A DNA stretch of 64,000 bases from Synechococcus sp. PCC 7502 (GCF_000317085.1 NC_019702.1:2510394-2574393); one strand, 5' to 3'; positions 1 to 8,527 are shown, counted from the first letter of the stretch. The notes: generated by a model from the sequence alone, not told the origin. Numbers and translations are program-made.

Positions 1-718
1 CCCGACTATGTTGCTGAAAGTGCCGGAAATTACTGAATAATTTTGCTAATCTTTGCTTGATTGATTTTTGTCCCGATCGCATTGTGGGTTGAGTGCCAAT
101 CAGTAAGCGATCTCCCACATTTAGCTCCTTTCCCATCGTTACAGCCGAAACTAGATCGGTATGGCGATTTTCACAATCTGCTGGTAAATAGTAAACTAAC
201 ATTCTGGTGCGGTCTTCCCACAGACGGGAAAGTTTAGTACCTAACCAAGCATGATTTTCGTCAATATACTCTTCATGGATAGACCAAGTTTGATTAAATA
301 GCCGCAATTGTCCGATCGCCTCATGTCCCAACGCTGTGAAGGCAAATACGGGAGCAGACAAAGCGGAAACACTCATACTGACATGATCTACTAAGGTTCG
401 ATCTAGACGATCACCTAAATTACTATTAAATAAGCGATTAACCACCCGAATCTGCGGATTTAAAACCCTTGCCTGCATTAAAATTGTCAGGTTCTGAGCT
501 TCATCGGAGTTAGATAAAACCAAGGTGTGGGCAGATTGTATCCCCGCCTCTATAAGAGTAGAAGCTGCGTGCAGTTCGCCAATAATAATATTAGAACCTT
601 GATCGTCAGCAATTGGGCGATCGCTAATTCCTACAACTAGAGCTTCCTGTTGCCGTAGTAACCTCAGAATCTTATATCCGACTCGATTTAAGCCACAGAC
701 AATAATTAGAGGTTTCAT
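1..718 (-). CDS. TrkA-N domain (NAD-binding) K+ channel/transport protein, N-terminal part
   Basis: The reading frame opens with ATG at 716-718 and stays open to the left edge, so only about 239 N-terminal residues are present. It starts with a Rossmann fold (IIVCGLNRVGYKILRLL, glycine motif near residues 9-14), followed by the alternating strand/helix pattern of TrkA-N/RCK domains (SAHTLVLSNSDEAQNLTI). The sequence then looks like the second half of an RCK unit. A basic stretch (KSIKQRLAKLFSNF) sits near the edge, where cyanobacterial TrkA-N/ion-channel/TrkA-N proteins begin their membrane part. I infer a ligand-gated K+ channel or Trk-type regulator binding NAD(H). The channel part lies outside the window, so the full architecture is unproven. 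Confidence 0.75.
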   Translation of the reverse strand, partial: MKPLIIVCGLNRVGYKILRLLRQQEALVVGISDRPIADDQGSNIIIGELHAASTLIEAGIQSAHTLVLSNSDEAQNLTILMQARVLNPQIRVVNRLFNSNLGDRLDRTLVDHVSMSVSALSAPVFAFTALGHEAIGQLRLFNQTWSIHEEYIDENHAWLGTKLSRLWEDRTRMLVYYLPADCENRHTDLVSAVTMGKELNVGDRLLIGTQPTMRSGQKSIKQRLAKLFSNFRHFQQHSR

Positions 719-827
719 AGGTTACCAAAGGCAGAGACTAAGTTCCTTAGAAATTGTGATCTCTTTCAGGGGCGTTAAATGTAGCTTAAGGTACTTTTAC
801 CATTAACCTTAATCTAAACCTTAATTT

Positions 828-1850
828 CTACTTGGGAACAAAGGGTTTACCGTTGGGCATGATCGCACTCGTAAAATCAGCTCCATCCAGCTTAGCACCG
901 CTAAAGTTAGCTTTAGTTAGGTTAGCACCAATTAAAATAGCCCCTGTTAAATCTGCTCCCTTCAAAACCGCTCCCACTAAATTGGCATTACTAATATAGG
1001 CAGAGCTGAGGTTAGCACCCTCTAAAATTGTTCCCGTAAGATTAGCATTACTAAGGTATGCCTCACTTAAGTTGGCATTTTGAGCATTAGCCCGATCCAA
1101 ATTCGCTTCCCGTAAATTGGCTTGATAAAAGTTTGCACCTACAAGGGTGGATGTAGCCAAATCCGCTCCAGTTAGGTTAGCCGTATTTAAGTATGCTCCA
1201 GTTAGGTTTGCTTGTCTTAAATCAACATCTGTAAGGATAGCTCCAATTAAGTTGGCACTGCTCAAATTCGCCATACTCAAGTCCGCTAGGTGCATATTTG
1301 CACTACTCAAATCGGCTTCACTCAGGTCAGTCATACTCAGGTTGGCAGAGGTAAAATTCGCCTTACTCAAATAGGAACCAGTAAGATTAGTTTTTACCAA
1401 AATTGCCTCAGTTAGATTAGCACTGCTCAAGTTAGCTCTACTAAAGTCAGATTCACTAAAGTATGTCCCCGATAGATTCGCCATAATGAAATTCGCTGCG
1501 ATCGCCACCGCATTACCCAAATTTGCTCGGCTTAGGTTGGACTCACTCAAATAAGCACCACTCAAATCAGCCATAATAAAATTAGCCATGCTTAAGTTGG
1601 CATTGATTAGACTTGCTTCGGTCAGGTTCGCCTTACCTAAAATCGCCCCACTGAGATTCGCTTTACTTAAATTCGCTCTGCTTAAATTAATCGATCGCAG
1701 ATTCGCCAAACTCAAATTAATTGAACTTAAAGTAGCAGCACTCAAATCAGCATAGGATAAGTCAATTTTGCTGCGAAAAACCTCTGACCGCCAGTTATTC
1801 CAGATATGAATACCCTGTTTAATAAGGTCTAGTTGTTCTTCATTTGCCAT
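828..1850 (-). CDS. Pentapeptide repeat protein
   Basis: A 340-residue protein. From about residue 30 to 330 it consists almost entirely of A(N/D)LSxA-type pentapeptides, which fold as a right-handed quadrilateral beta-helix. The first 25 residues (MANEEQLDLIKQGIHIWNNW) are non-repetitive and resemble the cap common in cyanobacterial members. There is no signal peptide or membrane segment, so it is probably cytoplasmic. Residues near 91-115 and 118-142 are near-duplicates (NFIMADLSGAYLSESNLSRA against NFIMANLSGTYFSESDFSRA), showing growth by segmental duplication. Pentapeptide proteins include DNA mimics that protect gyrase, but most cyanobacterial members have no known role, and none can be assigned here. 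Confidence 0.9.
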   Translation of the reverse strand: MANEEQLDLIKQGIHIWNNWRSEVFRSKIDLSYADLSAATLSSINLSLANLRSINLSRANLSKANLSGAILGKANLTEASLINANLSMANFIMADLSGAYLSESNLSRANLGNAVAIAANFIMANLSGTYFSESDFSRANLSSANLTEAILVKTNLTGSYLSKANFTSANLSMTDLSEADLSSANMHLADLSMANLSSANLIGAILTDVDLRQANLTGAYLNTANLTGADLATSTLVGANFYQANLREANLDRANAQNANLSEAYLSNANLTGTILEGANLSSAYISNANLVGAVLKGADLTGAILIGANLTKANFSGAKLDGADFTSAIMPNGKPFVPK

Positions 1851-2292
1851 GACAGGAGTTATTTTACTTAGAACAAATCGGTGATGATATTATGCGTTAT
1901 TCATAAGCTGACTAGACTGTGCTTTAATCACCATATTAATTTACAGTTTTTTTACACTTCTTTTACAGTATTTTTAATAATACTTTTACATAACATATCT
2001 AAAAATCTTACCCAGTAGTTTTTTAAAATAATCACTAAAAAAATGATCAGGTAGATTTTAGTCAATTAATCTCAGATTGCAAAGCAAAATTAAAATGGGT
2101 TTGGGGTAAAGACCCAATTGAAGGCGCAGCCATCAAGCTCCCACCTATAAGTACTTGATAAATTTCAGTGTGTAAGTCCTATTAGTTGATCTACGCGAAT
2201 CGCTTGGATAAAATCAATTAGATAATTTAAGCAAATCTAGTCAGAGAATTGATTACAATGTAAAAGTTTACAAAACTATAAAGTCTAATCCT
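1851..2292. other. Intergenic region with a partial repeat element
   Basis: This 442-base AT-rich stretch lies between the divergent pentapeptide and ferritin-like genes and must hold both promoters. No ORF of convincing composition is visible. Bases 2097-2180 (ATGGGTTTGGGGTAAAGACC ... TCAGTGTGTAAGTCCTATT) resemble the central and right-hand parts of the elements at 8568-8653 and 35028-35087, so this is probably a decayed copy of the same short interspersed repeat. Confidence 0.45.
2097..2180 (+). repeat. Decayed copy of a MITE-like element
   Basis: The GGTTTGGGGTAAAG core and the right end GTGTGTAAGTCCTA match GGTTGGGGCAAAG and GTGCGTAAGTTCTA of the copy at 8568-8653. The left inverted repeat is not recognisable. 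The assignment rests on eye alignment of short blocks. Confidence 0.35.
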
Positions 2293-3162
2293 ATGACCGT
2301 TGCTCATCCCCGCAGATTTAGAAATCAACTCACGGCTCAGGCAGTTCTTGATCAGGTTGTGAGAACCCGTGAAATTCATATGATTACTCTTAATCGTTAC
2401 CGCTATAGCGAACAGCGCAGCTGTAAAGACCTAACTGAGTTAATTGAAAGCTTAAATGGTCAGCCCCGTGACCTAATTAAAGAGCTTTCCCACCATGTAT
2501 CTGACGAAGCTCGCCATGCTTGTTGGCTGACAGATTTGTTGTACGACTTGGGGGAAGAAATAGGTACTCCGCCCGGCTCATCCTATATTAATGAGTTTGA
2601 GCGGTTGATTAAAAATAATGCGGTGCTTGATCCAGAGGATGCCGTAATTGAGGCATTGGCAGCAATTAATGTCACTGAAAAGCGAGGCTGTGAGTATTTT
2701 TCTGCCCATATTAAGGCACTCAAAAATGCTGATCAAACCGATGAAAATATTAAAATTCGTGAAACAATTGCCAAGATTATGCCTGAAGAAGTGGGGCATG
2801 TACGGTGGGGGAATCGTAAATTAGCTGAAATTGCCCATAAAAGCCCAGAGCATAAGGTTAAAGTTGATGCAGCTAAACGTAAATATATGGCGATCGAACA
2901 GGCAGCTTTTGAATCAGGAATGGATGTCATGGCGGGAGCAGAGTTACGCCGACTAGAAAATCTGATTAAGGTTGTGGATACATTACCAGTGTGGCAACGT
3001 CCTCAATACCTAATGGAGCATTTACCCGAAACATTACTAGCACCGAGCTTGCAAAAAACTAGAATTGACATGATCCAGAAAGCATGGCAACGTGATCCAA
3101 TTAACTTTGTCCAAAAGTTTATTCCTATGTTTTTTAATGCTGACTTAAATTTAAAAAAATAA
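2293..3162 (+). CDS. Ferritin-like superfamily (putative di-iron) protein
   Basis: A soluble, largely helical 289-residue protein. Carboxylate/histidine motifs are spaced as in a four-helix ferritin-like bundle: RTREIHMITLNRYRYSEQ (helix 1), VSDEARHACWLTDLL with E-x-x-H (helix 2), VTEKRGCEYFSAHI (helix 3) and PEEVGHVRWGNRKLAEI with E-x-x-H (helix 4). Two E-x-x-H motifs plus additional Glu residues would suit a di-iron site. A C-terminal extension of about 100 residues (MDVMAGAELRRLENLIKVV onward) has no obvious motif. The family includes oxygenases, oxidases and iron stores; the substrate here is unknown. It is monocistronic, and a small hairpin follows at 3223-3242. Confidence 0.7.
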   Translation: MTVAHPRRFRNQLTAQAVLDQVVRTREIHMITLNRYRYSEQRSCKDLTELIESLNGQPRDLIKELSHHVSDEARHACWLTDLLYDLGEEIGTPPGSSYINEFERLIKNNAVLDPEDAVIEALAAINVTEKRGCEYFSAHIKALKNADQTDENIKIRETIAKIMPEEVGHVRWGNRKLAEIAHKSPEHKVKVDAAKRKYMAIEQAAFESGMDVMAGAELRRLENLIKVVDTLPVWQRPQYLMEHLPETLLAPSLQKTRIDMIQKAWQRDPINFVQKFIPMFFNADLNLKK

Positions 3163-3222
3163 GTAGAGAAGCATAGATAGGCTAAAGCTAGCAAGCCTAA
3201 AATTCTCTAAATCAAGGGTTAG

Positions 3223-3242
3223 AGCCTATTGAAAAGTAGGCT
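3223..3242 (+). terminator. Possible terminator hairpin after the ferritin-like gene
   Basis: A perfect 6-bp stem (AGCCTA/TAGGCT) with an 8-base loop is followed by a T-rich but interrupted tract (TCCTTTTCAGTTTT). It is weak as an intrinsic terminator but correctly placed for the upstream plus-strand gene. Confidence 0.4.
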
Positions 3243-3270
3243 ACTGTCCTTTTCAGTTTTAGGGGTCACG

Positions 3271-3308
3271 AAAAAAAATATAACGGGGAACCTAACCCTG
3301 CAACCCCG
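3271..3308 (-). terminator. Intrinsic terminator of the efflux operon
   Basis: Read on the minus strand, a CGGGG/CCCCG stem (3284-3308) is followed by TTATATTTTTTTT (3271-3283). It lies about 30 bases beyond the stop codon of the MFS gene, which suits a rho-independent terminator for that operon. Confidence 0.65.
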
Positions 3309-3339
3309 CTTTGTCCCTTGTTCTCGGAAACTGCAATAA

Positions 3340-4908
3340 CTAATGAACTGCCCCAGTGGCAGGTTTGACTTTTCTCAAAAACAACACCAGAACCGCACTA
3401 AATAGAAGTGAGTAACCAATAAATAGAAAGCAATCATTGTATGCCATTACATTTGCTTCTCGGCGTACCAGTCGATCTAACTGGGCGATCGCTTGATCAT
3501 GGGCAGTTATTGCTTCAGTACCCTTGGAGATAAATAGATTAGTAAGGTCATTAATTCGCTCCTGAGTCGGAAGATTAGCAAGGGAAACCGATTCCACCAA
3601 ATGATTGGAATGGAACTTTTCGCGAACCGATTGCAAGGTAGCCAAAACCGCAATCCCGATCGAACCACCCAGATTACGAGCAGCATTAAAAATAGCTGAA
3701 GCTGAGCCAATATTTTGAGGTTCAATGCCCACGGTAGCTATGCTCGCAAGGGGAATAATAGTTAAAGGCTGTCCTAACGCCCGCACTAAGAGGGGAAAAA
3801 CGAATTGTTCTGCGCCAGTATCGTGGGTAAGGCTGGAATTCATCAAACAACTGGTACCAAATAGGGTTAGCCCAACACAAATGATATGCCTAATATCAAA
3901 TCGCTTCATTAATTTAGGGAGAAATGGCACGATCGCCAATTGGGGAAAACCAATCCAGACCAGTGTTTGACCAATTTGCAGAGCATTGTAACCTTGAATC
4001 TGGGCGAGGTACAGTGGGAGTATATAAATTGAGCCGTATAAACCCAAACCAAGGGCGATCGCAATAATGGAAGATAACCCGAAATTCCGTCTCCCTAGTA
4101 ATCGTAAATTGAGTAAAGGTTGTTTCCGCATAAACTGAGTAATTACAAATAAGGGTAGAGCGATCGCTGCCACCATTCCCGCCACTTGAATTTCCTGAGA
4201 ACTGAACCAGTCCTTACGATTTCCCTCTTCCAAAAAAAATTCTAGGGAACCTAATCCGAAAGCCATCAAAGCTATCCCTAACCAGTCTCCCTGCTTTAAT
4301 AACTCCAAGCGTAAGGGCTTTTGTGCCAATCCATACCAAACTCCCGCCAACAAGATTATGGCTGGAAACACATTCAGATAGAAAATATATTGCCAGCTAA
4401 AGGTATCCGTAAGCCAACCACCTAAGGTGGGTCCTAAGGAAGGTGCGAGTACTGCCGACATGCCAAATAAAGCTTGACCAACGGGCTGTTTAACTGGGGG
4501 TAGGGTGGTCAAAATTACCGTAAAACTAATGGGAATCAATACTCCTACCGTAAATCCCTGCATGGTACGATAGAGAATCATTTGGGGTAAGTTGGTGGCA
4601 AAGGCACATAACACGGAAAAAATCAGAAATAAACTTGCATTAACTAATAAGTAGCGGCGCACCGAAAACACCTGAGATAACCAGCCAGTTAGGGGGATCA
4701 CGACAATTTCTGCCACTAAATAGCTCGTAGAAATCCAAGAGGCTTCATCGAGAGTGGCACTTAAGGAACCTGCAATCTCATTCAACGAAGCATTGGTAAT
4801 TTGAATATCTAAAATTGCCATAAAGCCCCCGATCAACGTGGCAATTACGCCGATCCAAGTTTTGATCGAAACCGCATCAGGATTTTTGGGTGTAGAGGGA
4901 TTAGCCAT
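3340..4908 (-). CDS. DHA2-family MFS drug efflux permease (EmrB/QacA type)
   Basis: A 522-residue inner-membrane protein with about 14 hydrophobic segments, the usual DHA2 size. It shows the motif typical of EmrB (LDIQITNASLNEIAGSLSA, residues ~33-51, with D in the first helix), the motif-A-like loop after helix 2, and the motif C region GPTLGGWLTDTFSWQYIF (~157-174). Four bases separate it from the upstream HlyD adaptor gene, so the two are co-transcribed and should form a pump that uses the proton gradient to move hydrophobic compounds across the envelope. A divergent MarR regulator lies upstream. The substrate cannot be read from the sequence. Confidence 0.93.
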   Translation of the reverse strand: MANPSTPKNPDAVSIKTWIGVIATLIGGFMAILDIQITNASLNEIAGSLSATLDEASWISTSYLVAEIVVIPLTGWLSQVFSVRRYLLVNASLFLIFSVLCAFATNLPQMILYRTMQGFTVGVLIPISFTVILTTLPPVKQPVGQALFGMSAVLAPSLGPTLGGWLTDTFSWQYIFYLNVFPAIILLAGVWYGLAQKPLRLELLKQGDWLGIALMAFGLGSLEFFLEEGNRKDWFSSQEIQVAGMVAAIALPLFVITQFMRKQPLLNLRLLGRRNFGLSSIIAIALGLGLYGSIYILPLYLAQIQGYNALQIGQTLVWIGFPQLAIVPFLPKLMKRFDIRHIICVGLTLFGTSCLMNSSLTHDTGAEQFVFPLLVRALGQPLTIIPLASIATVGIEPQNIGSASAIFNAARNLGGSIGIAVLATLQSVREKFHSNHLVESVSLANLPTQERINDLTNLFISKGTEAITAHDQAIAQLDRLVRREANVMAYNDCFLFIGYSLLFSAVLVLFLRKVKPATGAVH

Positions 4909-4912
4909 AGAC

Positions 4913-6232
4913 CTACTCCGTAATCACAGATACCGATGCCGACATGCCGGGAGTAATACGCTGATCATAGTCCTTGATACTCTCTGGCTCAAAAGTGATC
5001 TTGACGGGAACACGTTGCACAATTTTTGTAAAGTTGCCCGTGGCATTATCAGGCGGTAATAGGGAAAATCTGGCACCAGAGGCGGGAGCAAAACTATCAA
5101 CCTTACCCTTAAATACATGGCTCGGAAAAGCATCAATTTTAATTTCTACTTCCTGCCCCGATCTCATTTTTTCTAACTGAGTTTCCTTAAAATTCGCTAC
5201 GATCCAAGGCTTTTCTTCGACAATTGCCAACAAAGGCTGACTAACACTAACTCTCTGTCCTACTTCTACGGTTTTATTGCCAATCCTGCCCCGATTCGGT
5301 GAAATAATTTGCGTATAGGAAAGTTGCAGTTGGGCATTTTTAACATCTATTTCTGCCTTGGCGATCGCTGCTAAAGCTGCCTGATATTGTTGACGACTTG
5401 TTTCTATTTGCTGGTTATTTGACTCTGCCTCCTGTTGAATGCCTTGACTAGATTGGAACTTGGCTTGGGCATTATCTAAATTTGTCCTAGCTTCGAGTAC
5501 TTTGGCTTGAGCCTCTTGGATTTGTGCTTCGGCGGATTGCCTTTGGGCAACGAGGGAATTATAACTAGCTTGGGCAGCATCTAACTGTTGCTGAGCGATC
5601 GCTCCACTTTGTCTAAGTTGGGAATAACGTTGATAGTCCAGTTTTGCCTTAATTAAATTTGCCTGTACCTGTGCCAAGTTTGCCTGCCCAGCAGTTAGAA
5701 ATGCTTTTGCTTCGGTCAAAGTAGCTGTGGCTGTGGCAATCTCTGCTTTTGCTGATTGAATCGTGCCTGTTGCTTCTGTATTTTTACCAAGGGCATTAGT
5801 AGCCGCAACTTGAATATTGGACTTAGCCACATCAGCCTGACGTTGAACATTTTTCAGCGTAGCTTGTGCCTGTTGCAGGGCAATTTCATAATCTTGACGA
5901 TCCAATTGCACCAGAGGTATGCCTGCGGGAACTTCCTGATTATCTTCGACTAGGACTTTGACAACTGTCCCAGCAATACGCGAACTGACTGGCTGAATGT
6001 GCCCAATCACATAGGCATTATCGGTTTCTTGGTGACTAGAGGCATAGCTCCACCAGTGATAGCCTAAACCACTCAAGATCAATCCTCCTAGTCCTAAGGC
6101 TCCCCATAGAAGTAATGGACGATGGGATTTATGCACAGCCTCTTTACTAGGTTTACTAGGTGCTTCTGTTAAGGCTAAACTTGGCGACTCAGAACTAACT
6201 AATCCGTGATTATTGTGATTTATATTTGACAT
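4913..6232 (-). CDS. HlyD/EmrA-family membrane fusion protein
   Basis: A 439-residue periplasmic adaptor. A single N-terminal membrane helix (LLLWGALGLGGLILSGLGYH, ~40-60) is followed by the first half of a biotinyl-lipoyl-like domain (SRIAGTVVKVLVEDNQEVPA). Then comes a long Ala/Gln-rich coiled-coil hairpin (~115-300), the second lipoyl half (IISPNRGRIGNKTVEVGQRV) and a beta-barrel (PWIVANFKETQLEKM). The length and order are those of EmrA proteins. It is first in an operon with the MFS permease and probably links it to a TolC-like outer-membrane channel encoded elsewhere. Confidence 0.93.
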   Translation of the reverse strand: MSNINHNNHGLVSSESPSLALTEAPSKPSKEAVHKSHRPLLLWGALGLGGLILSGLGYHWWSYASSHQETDNAYVIGHIQPVSSRIAGTVVKVLVEDNQEVPAGIPLVQLDRQDYEIALQQAQATLKNVQRQADVAKSNIQVAATNALGKNTEATGTIQSAKAEIATATATLTEAKAFLTAGQANLAQVQANLIKAKLDYQRYSQLRQSGAIAQQQLDAAQASYNSLVAQRQSAEAQIQEAQAKVLEARTNLDNAQAKFQSSQGIQQEAESNNQQIETSRQQYQAALAAIAKAEIDVKNAQLQLSYTQIISPNRGRIGNKTVEVGQRVSVSQPLLAIVEEKPWIVANFKETQLEKMRSGQEVEIKIDAFPSHVFKGKVDSFAPASGARFSLLPPDNATGNFTKIVQRVPVKITFEPESIKDYDQRITPGMSASVSVITE

Positions 6233-6262
6233 ATATTTTTGTTAAATGCCTACCTATAAATA

Positions 6263-6288
6263 TAGTAAACTAAGCTGACTAATTTAGT
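6263..6288. promoter_or_regulatory. Palindromes between emrA-like and marR-like genes (candidate MarR operator)
   Basis: Two adjacent inverted repeats, TAGT-AA-ACTA (6263-6272) and ACTAA-T-TTAGT (6278-6288), share the TAGT/ACTA half-site and lie in the 109-base divergent intergenic region. MarR dimers usually bind 16-20-bp palindromes at such places. This is a positional inference only. Confidence 0.4.
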
Positions 6289-6341
6289 AAGGTTGCCTGA
6301 CAATTTTTTAAGCCCATATTTTTAACCAAAATTTTTCAACA

Positions 6342-6839
6342 ATGACGGAAACAATCTCTAATATTGATCTTCTTCATCTTCTCCAAGAACTCAGGCAACT
6401 GAATACAGCTAAGCTTTTGCTCAATGCCTACCGTCGCATTAATGAGTTTGGTACTTTGGAATTAAGACATTATGGACATAATGAAATTGCGATCGCCCAT
6501 GCAATTGTCCTACCCCATATTGATCTTGAGGGGACTAGGTTATGTGTTTTAGCGGAACGGGCTGGTGTAACGAAACAATCAATGACCCAACTAATCCAAG
6601 AACTGCATCAGCATAATTACATTTCTCGGCAATGTGACCCCACAGATAAAAGAGCGCAAATGATTACAATTACATCAAAGGGATGGCAGTTATTACAAGA
6701 CCTCGACCAAATCAAGCAAAAGATGGAAGGAGAGGTAAATAGAGTGTTGGGAACTGAAGATGCTAAGACTTTAAGAACCTATTTATTAAGCCTTATTGAT
6801 AAAAATACTGGATTTGGGCGATCTCTTGATCGTGGTTGA
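6342..6839 (+). CDS. MarR-family transcriptional regulator
   Basis: A 165-residue DNA-binding protein with the winged-helix pattern of MarR. The recognition helix region is LCVLAERAGVTKQSMTQLIQ (~66-85), followed by the wing QCDPTDKRAQMITITSKG, in which the D-x-R motif of the family wing is present (DPTDKRA). Helices at both ends provide dimerisation. It is divergent from the HlyD/MFS operon, with palindromes between, so it most likely represses that pump until a ligand binds. The ligand is unknown. Confidence 0.9.
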   Translation: MTETISNIDLLHLLQELRQLNTAKLLLNAYRRINEFGTLELRHYGHNEIAIAHAIVLPHIDLEGTRLCVLAERAGVTKQSMTQLIQELHQHNYISRQCDPTDKRAQMITITSKGWQLLQDLDQIKQKMEGEVNRVLGTEDAKTLRTYLLSLIDKNTGFGRSLDRG

Positions 6840-6888
6840 TTATAGCTTCAGTTCCCTTGGGGATAATTATGCTGCTTCATATTGCGCT

Positions 6889-7467
6889 TTATAATTCACT
6901 GCTCAAATCCCTTAACTTCGTAAACCTATAGGCACCAGTGATCGCTCCCCAAATTCCTGCTCCCGTATTCATATCTATGCCCTTGTCATAACTGAGAAAT
7001 TCTGACTTGGAAGCAGCAAAACCCAAGCTAACCTGTCTAGTCTCGCCTTGATAAGTAAAACAACATTTAGCATTGATGGGTAATTCAGCTTTAAAGGTTT
7101 CCTGCTCATATTTAACCTTGAGGGTGCAATCGGGCAAAGGTATCAAGTCATTAATACTTAACTGCTGAAGTTGCTCTGGTCTAGTAGCGGCACCTCTCCA
7201 GGCACTTGGTTCGATCAAAGCATAATAATCAGCCTGAATATTCCCATCTGTCTCTCGTAAATTAATAATTCTTTGGCGGTAGGGCTGATCGAGATTAATG
7301 ATATTAGCCTGTTCGGCAAAAAAGGCAATTCCATCTAAGAGTGATTGGGGTAACGGTATTTGCCATAGCCTTAAATTTACATACCACACAGGTTCTGCGA
7401 TCGCCTGCTCACGGTTACTAAATTCCCCCGCCATATATTGTGCCAAGGTTAAAAGCTGATTTCCCAT
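6889..7467 (-). CDS. CpcT/CpeT-type phycobiliprotein chromophore lyase
   Basis: A 192-residue protein with the hallmark N-terminus of the family (LAQYMAGEFSNREQAIAEP, then WYVNLRLWQIPLP) and the conserved YRQRI, the acidic/aromatic block and the C-terminal GIWGAITGAYRFTKL. CpcT attaches phycocyanobilin to Cys-153/155 of the beta subunits of phycocyanin and phycoerythrocyanin; CpeT has a similar role with phycoerythrin. No phycobiliprotein operon is adjacent, so the client subunit is unknown. It appears monocistronic. Assignment to CpcT rather than CpeT would need a phylogeny. Confidence 0.85.
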   Translation of the reverse strand: MGNQLLTLAQYMAGEFSNREQAIAEPVWYVNLRLWQIPLPQSLLDGIAFFAEQANIINLDQPYRQRIINLRETDGNIQADYYALIEPSAWRGAATRPEQLQQLSINDLIPLPDCTLKVKYEQETFKAELPINAKCCFTYQGETRQVSLGFAASKSEFLSYDKGIDMNTGAGIWGAITGAYRFTKLRDLSSEL

Positions 7468-7663
7468 TGATTTTGTAATTACTAACTAGGCTACTTTATG
7501 AGAATTATCTACCGAATTTTAGATAGTTAGAAATTTGATTGTAAAGATTTTTTCTATTTTTGAGCAAATCACTCAATTCATATATTGCTTAAACATGATT
7601 TCAAGCATTCAGATGTAATTCTGATCCTAGTGAACGAAATTAGATAATCTTGAGGTGAATTAC

Positions 7664-8221
7664 ATGATCAATATCGTAACTGGTAGTAGTTTTTTAAGTA
7701 CTTTAATTCCTAAATTTAAGAGTAATCTGACGGATTTAAAAACTAGCTCCTTTACTATCATTCTCAGTGGAGCTTTAGTTTTAGTATTACAATTCACGTC
7801 TCTAAATTCTGAAGCGATCGCTGCTCCTTTTTCTAAACAAATTGACGGCGTCAAAGTAGATATGGCAATTGATAAAGCTGCTGGAACTATTAAGGAAATT
7901 AGTCGTGATGTTCGAGATGGTAGAACAGATAAGGTAATTGATAAAGTTGCAGATACAACCAAAGGAATTTCTAAAGAAATAGGAGATCGTACTAAAAAAT
8001 TAGCCAAGAATGTTCAAGATGGCACCAAAGAAAATATTAGCAAAGTCGAGAATACAATTAAAAATACCAAAAATGATATTGGAGATGGGGTAAATAAAGC
8101 TAAAGAAATAGCTAGCGATCGTACGGATGAAGTTGCAGATAATACTAAAGATTTATCCGAAAAATCTGGTAACAAAATTGAAGAAATAGCTGATTCTGTC
8201 AAAGGTTTTCTAGGGCAGTAA
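7664..8221 (+). CDS. LEA-like/coiled-coil stress protein with N-terminal membrane anchor or signal
   Basis: ATG at 7664 is preferred over the in-frame GTG at 7655, because GAGGTG at 7652-7657 then serves as ribosome-binding site. After a hydrophobic segment (SFTIILSGALVLVLQFTSL) ending near AIAA, the rest is charged, Lys/Asp-rich, Cys-free and made of imperfect 11-residue-like repeats (KVIDKVADTTKGISKEIGD, KAKEIASDRTDEVADNTKDL). This composition resembles late-embryogenesis-abundant group 3 or apolipoprotein-like amphipathic helices. It is probably exported or membrane-tethered. It heads a run of four plus-strand stress-type genes. No family can be named with certainty. Confidence 0.65.
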   Translation: MINIVTGSSFLSTLIPKFKSNLTDLKTSSFTIILSGALVLVLQFTSLNSEAIAAPFSKQIDGVKVDMAIDKAAGTIKEISRDVRDGRTDKVIDKVADTTKGISKEIGDRTKKLAKNVQDGTKENISKVENTIKNTKNDIGDGVNKAKEIASDRTDEVADNTKDLSEKSGNKIEEIADSVKGFLGQ

Positions 8222-8278
8222 GAACGGGAGCAAGGTGTTTATATCTTTGGTTTATATCTTTGTAAATAGAGGAATTGT

Positions 8279-8527
8279 ATGTCATTTATTTGGTTTATTT
8301 TGATTGGATTAGTTGCAGGTGCTCTCGCTGGTCGTGTAGTACAAGGTAGCGGGTTCGGAATATTTGGCGATATCGTTGTCGGTATTATTGGTGCCTTACT
8401 TGGCGGCTGGTTATTCAGTCTTTTCGGCATCGCTACTGGTAGTGGCTTGATTGGCAGTTTGATTGTTGCCACTATTGGTGCAATTATCCTACTGTATGGA
8501 GTTCGTTTAGTTAAAGGAACTTCGTAA
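8279..8527 (+). CDS. GlsB/YeaQ/YmgE family stress membrane protein (transglycosylase-associated)
   Basis: An 82-residue protein with three hydrophobic segments rich in glycine: IWFILIGLVAGALAGRVVQG, GDIVVGIIGALLGGWLFSLF and LIGSLIVATIGAIILLYGV. Size, G-rich packing and the GSGFGIFGDIVVGIIGALLGG block are typical of the transglycosylase-associated (YeaQ/YmgE) family, small inner-membrane proteins induced by envelope, acid or osmotic stress in other bacteria. A GAGG ribosome-binding site precedes the ATG. The molecular role of the family is not established. Confidence 0.9.
   Translation: MSFIWFILIGLVAGALAGRVVQGSGFGIFGDIVVGIIGALLGGWLFSLFGIATGSGLIGSLIVATIGAIILLYGVRLVKGTS

Noticed and set aside
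828-1850. Regular ~15-base periodicity that could be mistaken for a CRISPR-like or tandem repeat array
   Set aside because: The period follows the pentapeptide codons of a continuous ORF, units differ throughout, and there are no spacers.
2090-2190. Possible 6S-like or other small RNA (GGGTTTGGGGTAAAGACCC and CTCCCACCT)
   Set aside because: No long irregular hairpin with a central bulge could be drawn, and the sequence is better explained as a decayed repeat element.
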